Positions 7,720-15,077 of a DNA stretch of 47,200 nt are shown here, piece after piece (position 1 is the first letter of the stretch; each line of letters opens with the position of its first letter). Under the pieces are notes generated by a model. The model did no database searches and was not told the DNA's origin. It saw nothing but the letters and a program-made list of their open reading frames with translations. The position numbers were made by a program, and so were the translations under genes. This DNA comes from an uncultured bacterium. GTDB taxonomy: Bacteria > Bacteroidota > Bacteroidia > Bacteroidales > Bacteroidaceae. The DNA lies in contig CAJMPR010000028.1 in the NCBI GenBank assembly GCA_905215345.1, positions 1 through 47,200 on the forward strand, in the 5' to 3' direction.

Positions 7720-7792
7720 TGCAGGGTGGAGCAGTAGGTAGCTCACGTGGTTCACACCCATGAGGTCACAAGTTCGAGTCTTGTTCCTGCCA
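7720..7792 (+). tRNA. initiator-like tRNA with CAC anticodon
   Basis: A full cloverleaf can be drawn. The acceptor is TGCAGGG / TCCTGCC, with a mismatch at 1-72 and a G-T pair at 7-66. The D stem is GAGC/GCTC, the anticodon stem CGTGG/CCATG with loop TTCACAC, the variable loop AGGTC, the T stem ACAAG/CTTGT with loop TTCGAGT, and the discriminator A. The unpaired 1-72 position, the A11-U24 pair, the AGGTC variable loop and the GGTGGAGCAG start are marks of initiator tRNA(fMet). The anticodon, however, is CAC, which reads GUG. CCA is not encoded. It may be a divergent initiator-like tRNA, a tRNA-Val(CAC) by anticodon, or a decaying copy. Confidence 0.65.
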
Positions 7793-7816
7793 CAAATTTG
7801 TTTGAAGGTGTGACGA

Positions 7817-7856
7817 CCGCTCCCATGAAACAGCACTCCGGCTGGGGATAAAGCGG
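7817..7856 (+). ncRNA. nested hairpin downstream of the tRNA-like gene
   Basis: Three stems nest in 40 nt: CCGCT/AGCGG (7817-7821 with 7852-7856), CCC/GGG (7822-7824 with 7845-7847) and CAGC/GCTG (7831-7834 with 7841-7844). The terminator that follows at 7893 suggests that tRNA-like sequence, hairpin and terminator form one transcript of about 200 nt. Confidence 0.45.
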
Positions 7857-7892
7857 CGGAGATTAAGGTTAATTGATTGTTGGATGGAAAAC

Positions 7893-7924
7893 GCTCCCGG
7901 TGATGGTGCCGGGAGCATTATTTT
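7893..7924 (+). terminator. rho-independent terminator, probably bidirectional
   Basis: GCTCCCGG (7893-7900) pairs perfectly with CCGGGAGC (7909-7916) and is followed by ATTATTTT. On the minus strand the hairpin is followed by GTTTTCC. It separates the tRNA-like gene from the prophage. Confidence 0.75.
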
Positions 7925-8031
7925 CCAGATTAGCACATATCGCGTATAGCTCACTTCTGCTTGTTACTTTAATTACATAGTGCTTGTTATTTGAATATCA
8001 ATTTGACTGGGTACAGGATAGTGCCGATGAA

Positions 8032-8469
8032 TTATAGTTCTTCTATGAACTTTTCCGCATCTTCAGTAGGTAAGGAGGTTTTTTGAATGTACTCATCAAC
8101 AGCTTGTTTGATAAATCCTCTCTTTTTGAGAACTTGCCATCTGGTGATTAACTTCTTAAAATCTTCATTCTCTATATCTATTTGAGGAATTTCTACAGTA
8201 GTTGTGAATGGTTTGTCTGCTGTGATTTTGGTTTCTTCTTTAGGAACATTTATAGGCTCTTTGTTGGACCGTGTAGTACTTTGGATCTTTTGAGGTTTTT
8301 CTTTAATCTCAACACTGCCTTCTACCGTTCTTTTATATATATCATTCATATATTTATTCTTCATTTCTCTAATGTCGTTTGTCATTCCCCACAACTTGAA
8401 AAATAGAATAAATTGAAGAATGCCAAATGCAATGATGACAATTGCAACGAAAGTTGATACGGTTTCCAT
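8032..8469 (-). CDS. single-span membrane protein, possible lysogenic conversion gene
   Basis: A 145-residue protein with one N-terminal membrane helix (about 7-28), then a charged, Thr/Lys/Glu-rich linker and a helical C-terminal domain (about 100-145). Its place at the prophage edge, on the repressor strand and directly after the repressor, means it is probably expressed in the lysogen. Such genes often act in superinfection exclusion, but nothing in the sequence proves that here. Not recognised as a known family. Confidence 0.7.
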   Translation of the reverse strand: METVSTFVAIVIIAFGILQFILFFKLWGMTNDIREMKNKYMNDIYKRTVEGSVEIKEKPQKIQSTTRSNKEPINVPKEETKITADKPFTTTVEIPQIDIENEDFKKLITRWQVLKKRGFIKQAVDEYIQKTSLPTEDAEKFIEEL

Positions 8470-8504
8470 GATTTTACTGTATTAATTATTTATGTGTCTT
8501 TTCT

Positions 8505-8972
8505 CTATTTTGACAGGACATTGGCAGATGTCGCATTGTCGGCAGTGGGCGAAGAATGTTTCTTTGTAGAAGCAGGCTTCGCATGGTCTAAAACCTCAGG
8601 ATGGACGGATGGTACTTCGGGATAGCGGGCTTTGAATGCTGCCAGTTCCTCTTTTGCGGTAAGGAGTTCGGACTGGAGATGATCAATTTTGGCATCTTTT
8701 TCCTCAATCTTATCCATCAGACGTAATGACATAGCAGAAATATTAGTATCTGTGGCCTGAGGCAATAAATCAAATTGGTTTATGTTGTATGCCTCGATAA
8801 AATTATCAAGAAAGGTATCAGCAAGACCTCTACTACCGTTTAATACAGAGTTAAGGTACTGTGGCTTAATACCTAAAGCTCTTGCTATATCTGCTTTAGA
8901 TACTCCTTCCTTGGTTAATCGTTCAACCTCCTTCTTGAACCATCGTTCCTTTAATAGGGCTATATTTTCCAT
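8505..8972 (-). CDS. phage repressor-like XRE/HTH protein
   Basis: A 155-residue protein with an N-terminal helix-turn-helix (about 15-55; VSKADIARALGIKPQYLNSV), an LMDKIEEKDAKIDHLQSEL coiled coil at about 80-110 that probably dimerises it, and a polar tail. It is transcribed away from the Cro/Ner-like gene, and two palindromic operators lie between them. This is the usual layout of a lysis-lysogeny switch. No peptidase domain is seen, so induction would not follow LexA-like self-cleavage. Confidence 0.8.
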   Translation of the reverse strand: MENIALLKERWFKKEVERLTKEGVSKADIARALGIKPQYLNSVLNGSRGLADTFLDNFIEAYNINQFDLLPQATDTNISAMSLRLMDKIEEKDAKIDHLQSELLTAKEELAAFKARYPEVPSVHPEVLDHAKPASTKKHSSPTADNATSANVLSK

Positions 8973-9008
8973 TTATAACGCAAAAAGATTTATGATTTCT
9001 TGTATATA

Positions 9009-9054
9009 TAAACCAAAATGGTTTACTTTGTTGCCGTTACCAAAACAGGTAACG
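9009..9054. promoter_or_regulatory. two palindromic operators of the lysogeny switch
   Basis: Operator 1 (9009-9025) is TAAACC-AAAAT-GGTTTA and operator 2 (9035-9054) is CGTTACC-AAAACA-GGTAACG. Both share the core ACC-AAAA-N(1-2)-GGT and lie in the 117-nt gap between repressor and Cro/Ner-like genes. The region between them reads TTTACTTTG, close to a rightward -7 box. Confidence 0.7.
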
Positions 9055-9089
9055 CCACAAATGTACGAAAGAAAATCAAATAACGAGAT

Positions 9090-9296
9090 ATGAAGACAGT
9101 AATAATCAAAGAGTACGAATTGCCATTGAAGCCGCCAGTAGGTTTCAAAAGAGCGGTGGCAAAAGCTGCCGGAGTGAGTGAGAAGACAGTATATAACGCG
9201 ATTGTTCGTGGATTGAGAGGGCCACAGAGTGATAAGGTAGTACAAGTTTATAAGGAGTTGTACGGGAAACCGGTAAAGACAGAAGTTAAATCATAA
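9090..9296 (+). CDS. Cro/Ner-like small HTH protein
   Basis: A 68-residue basic protein with a helix-turn-helix at about 19-48 (FKRAVAKAAGVSEKTVYNAI). It is the first gene of the rightward early operon and divergent from the repressor, the position of Cro in lambdoid phages and Ner in Mu. It probably binds the two operators and damps early or repressor transcription. Confidence 0.75.
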   Translation: MKTVIIKEYELPLKPPVGFKRAVAKAAGVSEKTVYNAIVRGLRGPQSDKVVQVYKELYGKPVKTEVKS

Positions 9297-9308
9297 ATCA
9301 AAAGTATT

Positions 9309-9734
9309 ATGCCAGGACTGCATAAAATGAATAGGAATGGATTACAATTTTTACAGAATCTATTCAATGAGAATCCAGAAATGGCCTTTGCTCAGATGCT
9401 TCCAATTTATAATAATGAAGCAAAAAAGCAGGGATGGAGATGTTTACGTTCGTCAGGGACTATTGGATATCATCTTACTACGATGGGATTATACCAACGG
9501 GGAGCAAGAACACCACAGCCTGATGTCTTGCGTGGAATAGAGATAATAGAGATTAGTAGCAATAAACGTAAGATAATAATGAAAGCGTTTGGTGTCTCAG
9601 GTGCTCTTCTGTCTATGATACTTCGTCATAAACGAAATGGAAGGAATGCCGAGAATATTAGACGGATGGCTCTGGAACTTGGGGCTATACGGTATGTTAA
9701 GGCGGTGATAGCTAATGATAAGGTAACTTTATAA
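9309..9734 (+). CDS. early phage protein with HTH-like C-terminal part
   Basis: A 141-residue basic protein, second in the early operon. The segment IIMKAFGVSGALLSMILRHK at about 95-114 has the spacing of a helix-turn-helix, followed by two helices (ENIRRMALELGA). A DNA-binding early regulator is likely. The family is not recognised. Start chosen at the Met after the short 12-nt gap behind the Cro/Ner-like gene. Confidence 0.65.
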   Translation: MPGLHKMNRNGLQFLQNLFNENPEMAFAQMLPIYNNEAKKQGWRCLRSSGTIGYHLTTMGLYQRGARTPQPDVLRGIEIIEISSNKRKIIMKAFGVSGALLSMILRHKRNGRNAENIRRMALELGAIRYVKAVIANDKVTL

Positions 9735-9739
9735 ATAAT

Positions 9740-10282
9740 ATGGATATGACAACAACAAACTATTCCGAAAGTAAATCCGGAAGCCACAATGGATATGCAA
9801 GCAAAGAAGCTAATTCAGTTCCTTTTTATCCATCTCATCTAATACCTCTTGAATTGTTGAAGCCGGAACATAGATCTGTGCTTTTCCGTCTTTATGGTAC
9901 TCCAAATAAGGATATTCCAGAGGATGATAAAAATCATCTTTGGGGAATGGATACTTTGATAAATTCTTCAGAAGCTGTGGATAAACTCCAAAAGGCATGC
10001 TGTTCTTATGAAGTAGACAATAATCATGTCCTTGAAAAATCAGATCTACTAACTTCCGAAAGTCCCTTACTGAAGATAGTGTTTCTGTTGAAGAACGGAA
10101 ATAAACAAGGTCTGCGTGATTATCTGTTATCTGTTTATTCTGAGTATCAGAAGCTTCATAGCCAAATGGGTATTCTTCCACTATCGCATAATCAATTCTT
10201 CGCAAGGCTGCAATATTTTCTAAAGAATTTAAGATCAGTGACCGATAACGATATGCGCTTGCTTCGTCACTGTATTGGATGA
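9740..10282 (+). CDS. hypothetical early protein (competes with the opposite strand)
   Basis: A 180-residue Leu- and Ser-rich soluble ORF. It starts 5 nt after the previous gene, in line with the early operon, which argues for it. Against it, residues encoded by G-starting codons (Val, Ala, Asp, Glu, Gly) make up only about 23%, low for a real protein, and nearly the whole stretch is also open on the minus strand behind a good promoter box. No domain recognised. One of the two ORFs is probably a shadow. Confidence 0.4.
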   Translation: MDMTTTNYSESKSGSHNGYASKEANSVPFYPSHLIPLELLKPEHRSVLFRLYGTPNKDIPEDDKNHLWGMDTLINSSEAVDKLQKACCSYEVDNNHVLEKSDLLTSESPLLKIVFLLKNGNKQGLRDYLLSVYSEYQKLHSQMGILPLSHNQFFARLQYFLKNLRSVTDNDMRLLRHCIG

Positions 10283-10328
10283 CATAGTTTAATCTCCATT
10301 TTCGTGGAGTGGGCTTAGAAGTATTCAT
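9810..10328 (-). CDS. hypothetical leftward moron-like protein (competes with the plus strand)
   Basis: A 172-residue ORF, Tyr-rich (about 9%), with an acidic C-terminal helix (IQEVLDEMDKKELN). An exact minus-strand -7 box stands about 30 nt upstream of its start, and it covers almost all of the gap left in the operon if the plus-strand ORF is false. That is the layout of a lysogenic moron. No family recognised. I rate it slightly above its opposite-strand rival. Confidence 0.5.
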   Translation of the reverse strand: MNTSKPTPRKWRLNYVIQYSDEASAYRYRSLILNSLENIAALRRIDYAIVEEYPFGYEASDTQNKQITDNHADLVYFRSSTETLSSVRDFRKLVDLIFQGHDYCLLHKNSMPFGVYPQLLKNLSKYPFPKDDFYHPLEYPYLEYHKDGKAQIYVPASTIQEVLDEMDKKELN

Positions 10329-10356
10329 GATAATTATATTTTTTGATGTAATGCTA

Positions 10357-10364
10357 CAAATGTA
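10357..10364 (-). promoter_or_regulatory. -7 promoter box inside a palindrome
   Basis: TACATTTG on the minus strand matches TAnnTTTG exactly. It lies inside the palindrome GCTACA-AA-TGTAGC (10353-10366), so the promoter may be covered by a dimeric regulator. Confidence 0.5.
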
Positions 10365-10442
10365 GCGAAACTATCCTGGTTCGGGATGAATAGGGATAGA
10401 CTTTTTACAACGAGAATTGAGAATTAAAAAACAGAAAGTGAT

Positions 10443-10655
10443 ATGGATAGAAAATTGACAGAGAAAGAAAAGGAGTTCCTGCTGGAGTTGCGGGAACTGA
10501 TGGCGAAGCATAACGCTATCGTATTTGCTGAGGATGGGCGTGTATGCTTCGATGTGGAATACTCCGATATGGATGATCCGGTGGAACCGGTCATGCTGCC
10601 CGATGGACTTACGGTATTCTACGAAATCGATAAATTTATAGAACAGAACTCTTAA
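10443..10655 (+). CDS. small acidic early protein, function unknown
   Basis: A 70-residue acidic protein beginning MDRKLTEKEKEFLLELRELM (a charged helix), followed by a beta-rich part with FAEDGRVCFDVEY. No known family recognised. It belongs to the early operon ahead of the transposase. Confidence 0.6.
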   Translation: MDRKLTEKEKEFLLELRELMAKHNAIVFAEDGRVCFDVEYSDMDDPVEPVMLPDGLTVFYEIDKFIEQNS

Positions 10656-10669
10656 ACACTATATATGAC

Positions 10670-10858
10670 ATGAAAACATGGAAGCTAATTCAGAAGATAA
10701 GCATCATTGTAGGGCTGGCTTATGGATTTTGGTTGGGTTGCAATGTGGATGCAACAGAGAGAGATAGTACAAGTGCCTTTATTATGGTGGCAATGGCGGC
10801 GGTGATTGGTATTTCTATGTACACGCCGGACAAGGAAAAGCAGGAAAAGAGCCTGTAA
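10670..10858 (+). CDS. small two-helix membrane protein
   Basis: A 62-residue protein with two membrane helices (about 8-24 and 35-52) joined by a short polar loop (DATERDST) and ending in a charged tail. It starts 14 nt after the previous gene and precedes the transposase. The role is unknown. Confidence 0.6.
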   Translation: MKTWKLIQKISIIVGLAYGFWLGCNVDATERDSTSAFIMVAMAAVIGISMYTPDKEKQEKSL

Positions 10859-10924
10859 CCGGATGGCTTTCTCCCCGGTTCGATGCCGGGACCTGCGCAA
10901 ATTGAAAATATAAAGTTTTTGATT

Positions 10925-12985
10925 ATGGAAATATATGGTAAAATACGATGTGTCACTTTTCCCGAACTGGTTTCACAGGGAGGGATACTAAGTAAGCCTA
11001 ATTATGACAAGAAGGTTCGTGAAGGCAAGCTCCGCGTTGTGCGTCCCGGCAAGGGTGCAGGATCCTGTGCTCTTATTGATTACAACAGCCTGCCCGAACT
11101 CATTCGCAAAGCCTACGACCGCCTTTACCCTAATGCCCACGAGGAACTGAAAGAACAATTTATGAGTAATACTATTAAATCCGATACCAAGGCCATTGAG
11201 TTCTATAAAACTTATGTACCCGCCATTTCACTGGAGCGCCAAGCTGAATACGTGCTTAACGCCGAAGTGATGAACGAAATGATGCGTGTGGAGAAAGAGA
11301 CGGAAGCGTTGCACAGCAAATGCGGTTATAGCCGTAAGTCCATCGTATGGGAAGCCGTTCTGGGCACCTGCGAGAAACTGCGTGAACAATACGGGCATAC
11401 CCTGCCTGTTAACCCCACCCGCCTGCGTGAGAAGTTCAACGCCTATAAGCGGATGAATTATGTCGCATTAGTCAACCGCAACACGGGCAACCAAGTGGCG
11501 CGTAAAATTTCTCCTGACGAAGCCCGTCTGCTACTGAAACTTCGCCGTAGCATCGTGCCTCGTTATACCGAAGCACAAATATTCGATGAATACAACCGGC
11601 AGGCTCAAGTACGCGGGCTGAATATAATTAAGTCACTCACCACGGTGAAAAACTACCTCAATGAACCTGCCGTGATGCCGATGTGGTATGCGGCAGTTTA
11701 TGGCATGCAGAAGTGGAAAGATAAGTATTGCGCTAAACTGAAGACTACACTTCCTCAGATGCGTGATTCGCTTTGGTATTCCGATGGTACTAAACTCAAC
11801 CTTTACTATAAGAACGAGAATGGCAAGATGTGTACCACTTCCGTTTATGAAGTAATGGATGCTTATAGCGAAACCTTTATCGGCTATGACATTGCGCCCC
11901 ATGAAACCTTTGATAATCAATATCGTGCATTCCGTATGGCTGTGCAGGTAGCCGGTGTTCGGCCTTATGAGATAGTAACCGACAATCAGGGGAGCCATGG
12001 CAAACTTGCCTCGGAAGGTTTCTTTAAGAAGATTTGTCACTTATATAAACCTACAATGCCCTACAACGGCCAGTCTAAAACTATTGAAAGTGCCTTTGGA
12101 CGCTTTCAGCAACAGATTCTTCATAAACTCTGGTTCTTTACCGGACAGAATGTGACGGCAAAGAAGCTGAACAGTAAGCCTAACATAGAGTTTATAGAGC
12201 ACAATGCTTATGCCCTTCCTACATTGGAAGAAGTGAAGGAAATCTACCGCCAGTGCCGTGAGGAATGGAATAATGCACCGCATCCGGCTACGGGAATCGC
12301 ACGCATCGACATGTACCGCATGAGTGAAAACCCGGAAACAACCGCTGTGACCGAAGTGGACATGGTGCAAATCTTCTGGCTGACAAACGCCAGGAAGAAT
12401 ACATATACCAGCGATGGCCTGAAGTTTAGTGTTGGAGATAAAGAATACCAATATGAAGTCTATACTGCCGACGGTTCACGCAATGTAGCTTGGGCGCTCC
12501 GCAATACCGGACGCTCATTCCAAGTGATGTACGACCCTATGGACTTGACACATATAGAACTATGGGAACCTACTGCCTCTGGACTAAAATATAGTGCGAC
12601 AGCTACTCCGAAGGTTGATGTATGCCGTGCCACGCAAGAACGCACACCGGAGCAGACAAGCATTATGCGCTGTACCATCGAACAAAACAAAACCATCATG
12701 GCCGCCATCCAACTGGAAGGCGAACGCTTCGACCTTGACGAACAGATAGCCGCCGAACTCTTCGGTCTTTCCACCCCGCAGCCTAAGAACATTAGCAAGA
12801 AGAAGATGGAAGAGTACCGCAAGAAAAACGAACGCGGTGAGCTGAACATTCCGCTCTCTCTTCCCGAAAAGCGCAAGCGGGAAGAAGCCGAAGCCGACAA
12901 TGAGGCTGATTATTCCACTGTGGGCGAATATACCAAGGCACTCTCCAACATGACGCTGGATGAACTGGCTCTCAATCGCTTTTAA
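10925..12985 (+). CDS. Mu-type DDE transposase (MuA-like)
   Basis: From the Met at 10925 the protein has 686 residues, close to MuA (663). The catalytic triad is visible: Asp287 in LWYSDGTK, Asp353 in VTDNQGSHGK and Glu388 in KTIESAFGRF, with the 35-residue D-E spacing of the rve/integrase fold. The N-terminal part holds DNA-binding helices, and the C-terminal part is a MuA-like beta domain followed by a charged helix (KKKMEEYRKKNERGE) that may contact the B ATPase. A Met at 10883 is also in frame, but its first residues read like leader. It would catalyse integration and replicative transposition of the phage. Confidence 0.92.
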   Translation: MEIYGKIRCVTFPELVSQGGILSKPNYDKKVREGKLRVVRPGKGAGSCALIDYNSLPELIRKAYDRLYPNAHEELKEQFMSNTIKSDTKAIEFYKTYVPAISLERQAEYVLNAEVMNEMMRVEKETEALHSKCGYSRKSIVWEAVLGTCEKLREQYGHTLPVNPTRLREKFNAYKRMNYVALVNRNTGNQVARKISPDEARLLLKLRRSIVPRYTEAQIFDEYNRQAQVRGLNIIKSLTTVKNYLNEPAVMPMWYAAVYGMQKWKDKYCAKLKTTLPQMRDSLWYSDGTKLNLYYKNENGKMCTTSVYEVMDAYSETFIGYDIAPHETFDNQYRAFRMAVQVAGVRPYEIVTDNQGSHGKLASEGFFKKICHLYKPTMPYNGQSKTIESAFGRFQQQILHKLWFFTGQNVTAKKLNSKPNIEFIEHNAYALPTLEEVKEIYRQCREEWNNAPHPATGIARIDMYRMSENPETTAVTEVDMVQIFWLTNARKNTYTSDGLKFSVGDKEYQYEVYTADGSRNVAWALRNTGRSFQVMYDPMDLTHIELWEPTASGLKYSATATPKVDVCRATQERTPEQTSIMRCTIEQNKTIMAAIQLEGERFDLDEQIAAELFGLSTPQPKNISKKKMEEYRKKNERGELNIPLSLPEKRKREEAEADNEADYSTVGEYTKALSNMTLDELALNRF

Positions 12986-13031
12986 ACAGTGCTTAAACAA
13001 TATTCAATAATCAATTAACTACCGATAGAAA

Positions 13032-13922
13032 ATGAAAGGACTAACCGCAAAAGACAAAGATGCCATCCGAGATGCACTGATGGCTTACTGTGAGAACTTC
13101 CCCAGCCGCAACCGTGCCAGCGAAAGCCTGCAAGGTGTGAGCGCCGCTGTGGTATCACAGATGCTCAATTCCAAGTACGACACCATATCCGATGATATGT
13201 TCAGCCGCATCGCCTCGCAGATAGGATTCAGCTTCGAGCAGTGGACCATTTGCGAGAGCGAGAACTACAAACTTGCTTCTTACGTGCTTGCCGATGCCCA
13301 GATGTATAAGAATGTCACTTGGATGGTGGGTGATGCCGGGTGTGGCAAGACCACCACTGCCATTGAGTTCCGCCGTACACACCGCAATGTGTTCTACATC
13401 CTGTGCAGTGAAGATATGAAGCGTAGCGACTTCGTGCGCGAGATAGCCAAGCAGGTAGGTGCACCCACTGACAGCACCAACAACCTGCGTGATATGCTGG
13501 ATTATGCCCTGGGCATGATAGGCTTCCTGAAAAACCCGCTCATCATCTTCGATGAAGGAGACAAACTGACGGATTGCGTGCTGAATTACTTCATCAGCAT
13601 TTACAACCGACTGGAAGGACGTGCCGGTATCGTGTTTATGAGCACCGATTACATCAAACGTCGTGTAGGTAACGGCCTGCGATATAATAAAAAGGGATAT
13701 AAGGAAATCAACAGCCGTATCGGTCGCAAATTCTTCGACCTCAACGCCACTTCCCGTAATGATGTTTATGCAATATGCCAAGCCAACGGACTGACAAACG
13801 AAGCCGAAATAAAACGTATTCTGAAAGAGGCGGAAGCCGCTGACAATGACCTGCGCCGGGTGAAACGGGTGGTACATGTACAAAAACGTCGTGCCGAACA
13901 ACAAAAAGGAGGGGCTGAGTAA
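13032..13922 (+). CDS. MuB-like AAA+ ATPase (transposition target selection)
   Basis: A 296-residue protein. The N-terminal about 75 residues hold a helix-turn-helix-like part (AAVVSQMLNSKYDTIS). The ATPase core follows: Walker A GDAGCGKTT at 100-108 (Lys106, Thr107) and Walker B LIIFDEGD with Asp174 and Glu175. Size, layout and position 46 nt after the transposase match Mu B. MuB polymers bind target DNA and activate MuA. The short lead before the start is A/T-rich. Confidence 0.88.
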   Translation: MKGLTAKDKDAIRDALMAYCENFPSRNRASESLQGVSAAVVSQMLNSKYDTISDDMFSRIASQIGFSFEQWTICESENYKLASYVLADAQMYKNVTWMVGDAGCGKTTTAIEFRRTHRNVFYILCSEDMKRSDFVREIAKQVGAPTDSTNNLRDMLDYALGMIGFLKNPLIIFDEGDKLTDCVLNYFISIYNRLEGRAGIVFMSTDYIKRRVGNGLRYNKKGYKEINSRIGRKFFDLNATSRNDVYAICQANGLTNEAEIKRILKEAEAADNDLRRVKRVVHVQKRRAEQQKGGAE

Positions 13923-14563
13923 TGGCAGATGGCAGAACATTCGACCGCAATGCCAAGGGAGTACGTGAGGTACTAAGCATGAAGTTTGACACGCTGCCGT
14001 TCGATGGAGCCTGGTATGATGCCTTTGGCACGCCGGAGCGTCGTGGAGTGTGGTTTGTTTGGGGCAACTCCGGCAACGGAAAGACCTCTTTCGTGATGCA
14101 GTTGTGCAAATACCTCTGCCGCTTTGGGCGCGTGGCATACAACAGCATGGAAGAGGGCGCCTGTCTGACTATGCAGAACACCCTCCGCCGTTTCGGTATG
14201 ATGGAAGTAAACAAGCGCTTCCTGCTCATTGACAATGAGAACATGGAGCAACTGAGCATTCGCTTGAAGCGTCAGAAGTCGCCTGACTTCGTCGTGATCG
14301 ACAGCTTTCAATACACCCAGATGACCTATCGGCAGTATATAGATTTCAAGGAGCAGCACCGCAACAAGCTGATTATCTTCATCAGCCACGCCTCCGGACG
14401 ATTGCCCACCGGACGAAGTGGCAAAAGCGTGATGTTCGATGCCGCGCTCAAGATATATGTCGAAGGATACCGCGCTTTTAGTAAAGGTCGTTTCATCGGT
14501 CCGAAAGGTCACTTTGATATATGGCCCGAAGAAGCGCAGAAATATTGGGGAGAAACAGTTTAG
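13922..14563 (+). CDS. RecA-fold ATPase following MuB
   Basis: A 213-residue P-loop protein: Walker A GNSGNGKTS at 48-56 (Lys54, Thr55) and a Walker B strand DFVVIDS with Asp127, followed by LIIFISHASG like the sensor strand of DnaB/RadA-type ATPases. Its start codon overlaps the MuB stop by 1 nt (TAATG), so the two are translationally coupled. The Mu genome has no counterpart here. It may be a helicase loader or RecA-like factor for phage replication; that is inference. Confidence 0.75.
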   Translation: MADGRTFDRNAKGVREVLSMKFDTLPFDGAWYDAFGTPERRGVWFVWGNSGNGKTSFVMQLCKYLCRFGRVAYNSMEEGACLTMQNTLRRFGMMEVNKRFLLIDNENMEQLSIRLKRQKSPDFVVIDSFQYTQMTYRQYIDFKEQHRNKLIIFISHASGRLPTGRSGKSVMFDAALKIYVEGYRAFSKGRFIGPKGHFDIWPEEAQKYWGETV

Positions 14564-14593
14564 TGATTAACGTTTAGTGATAAGTGATTAGCT

Positions 14594-15049
14594 ATGAGAA
14601 CAACAAAGGACAATCCCGTTACCCCGGCACAGCTCAAAGCCCTGCATGCCACGTTCCACAAACTTGGTATGGACGACGATGCCCGGCATGAGTGTATTGC
14701 CTCCTTCACCTCCGGTAGAACAGCCAGCAGCAAGTATTTAACTATGAACGAAGCCCGCCTGTTACTTTCCCGACTGAATCAGGATGACGAACAAATGCGG
14801 AAGATGCTGCTCGAAGAAGCCCGGACGTTGTGTCGTTCCATCTATTACCTGGCATCGCGAATATCGTTCCTTAACAAGAATTATCCTTCCGATACAGAAG
14901 AAGACCGGGAAATGAACAAAGCCAAAGTTGACATCTGGGCACGCAAGTACAGCAAGTTCCGCAAGAACATCCGGCAGATGAACGTGGGCGAGCTTCGGGA
15001 GGTGAAGAGGCAACTGGAGGCGATAGCACGGAAAGAGAATGAAGAATAA
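14594..15049 (+). CDS. Mu gp16 (GemA)-like protein
   Basis: A 151-residue protein starting with a helical module (VTPAQLKALHATFHKLGMDDD) that fits the gp16/GemA family of Mu-like phages, with a middle motif SSKYLTMNEARLLLSRL and a basic helical C-terminus. In Mu the gene belongs to the early/semi-essential region, consistent with its place after the ATPases. Its function is regulatory and not precisely defined. The 30-nt spacer before it carries imperfect repeats of TTTAGTGAT. Confidence 0.75.
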   Translation: MRTTKDNPVTPAQLKALHATFHKLGMDDDARHECIASFTSGRTASSKYLTMNEARLLLSRLNQDDEQMRKMLLEEARTLCRSIYYLASRISFLNKNYPSDTEEDREMNKAKVDIWARKYSKFRKNIRQMNVGELREVKRQLEAIARKENEE

Positions 15050-15077
15050 AGAATAAAGAAATAAAAATGATAGTGAT

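Noticed and set aside
7958..7994. TGCTTGTTAYTT repeated twice, considered as the left phage end with transposase sites
   Set aside because: The copies are close together and A/T-rich, but no matching inverted copy or target duplication was found at the right side, so I did not set the boundary there.
13155..14138. 327-codon minus-strand ORF opposite the MuB-like gene
   Set aside because: Crosses the junction of two coupled ATPase genes with clear Walker motifs; no coding character of its own.
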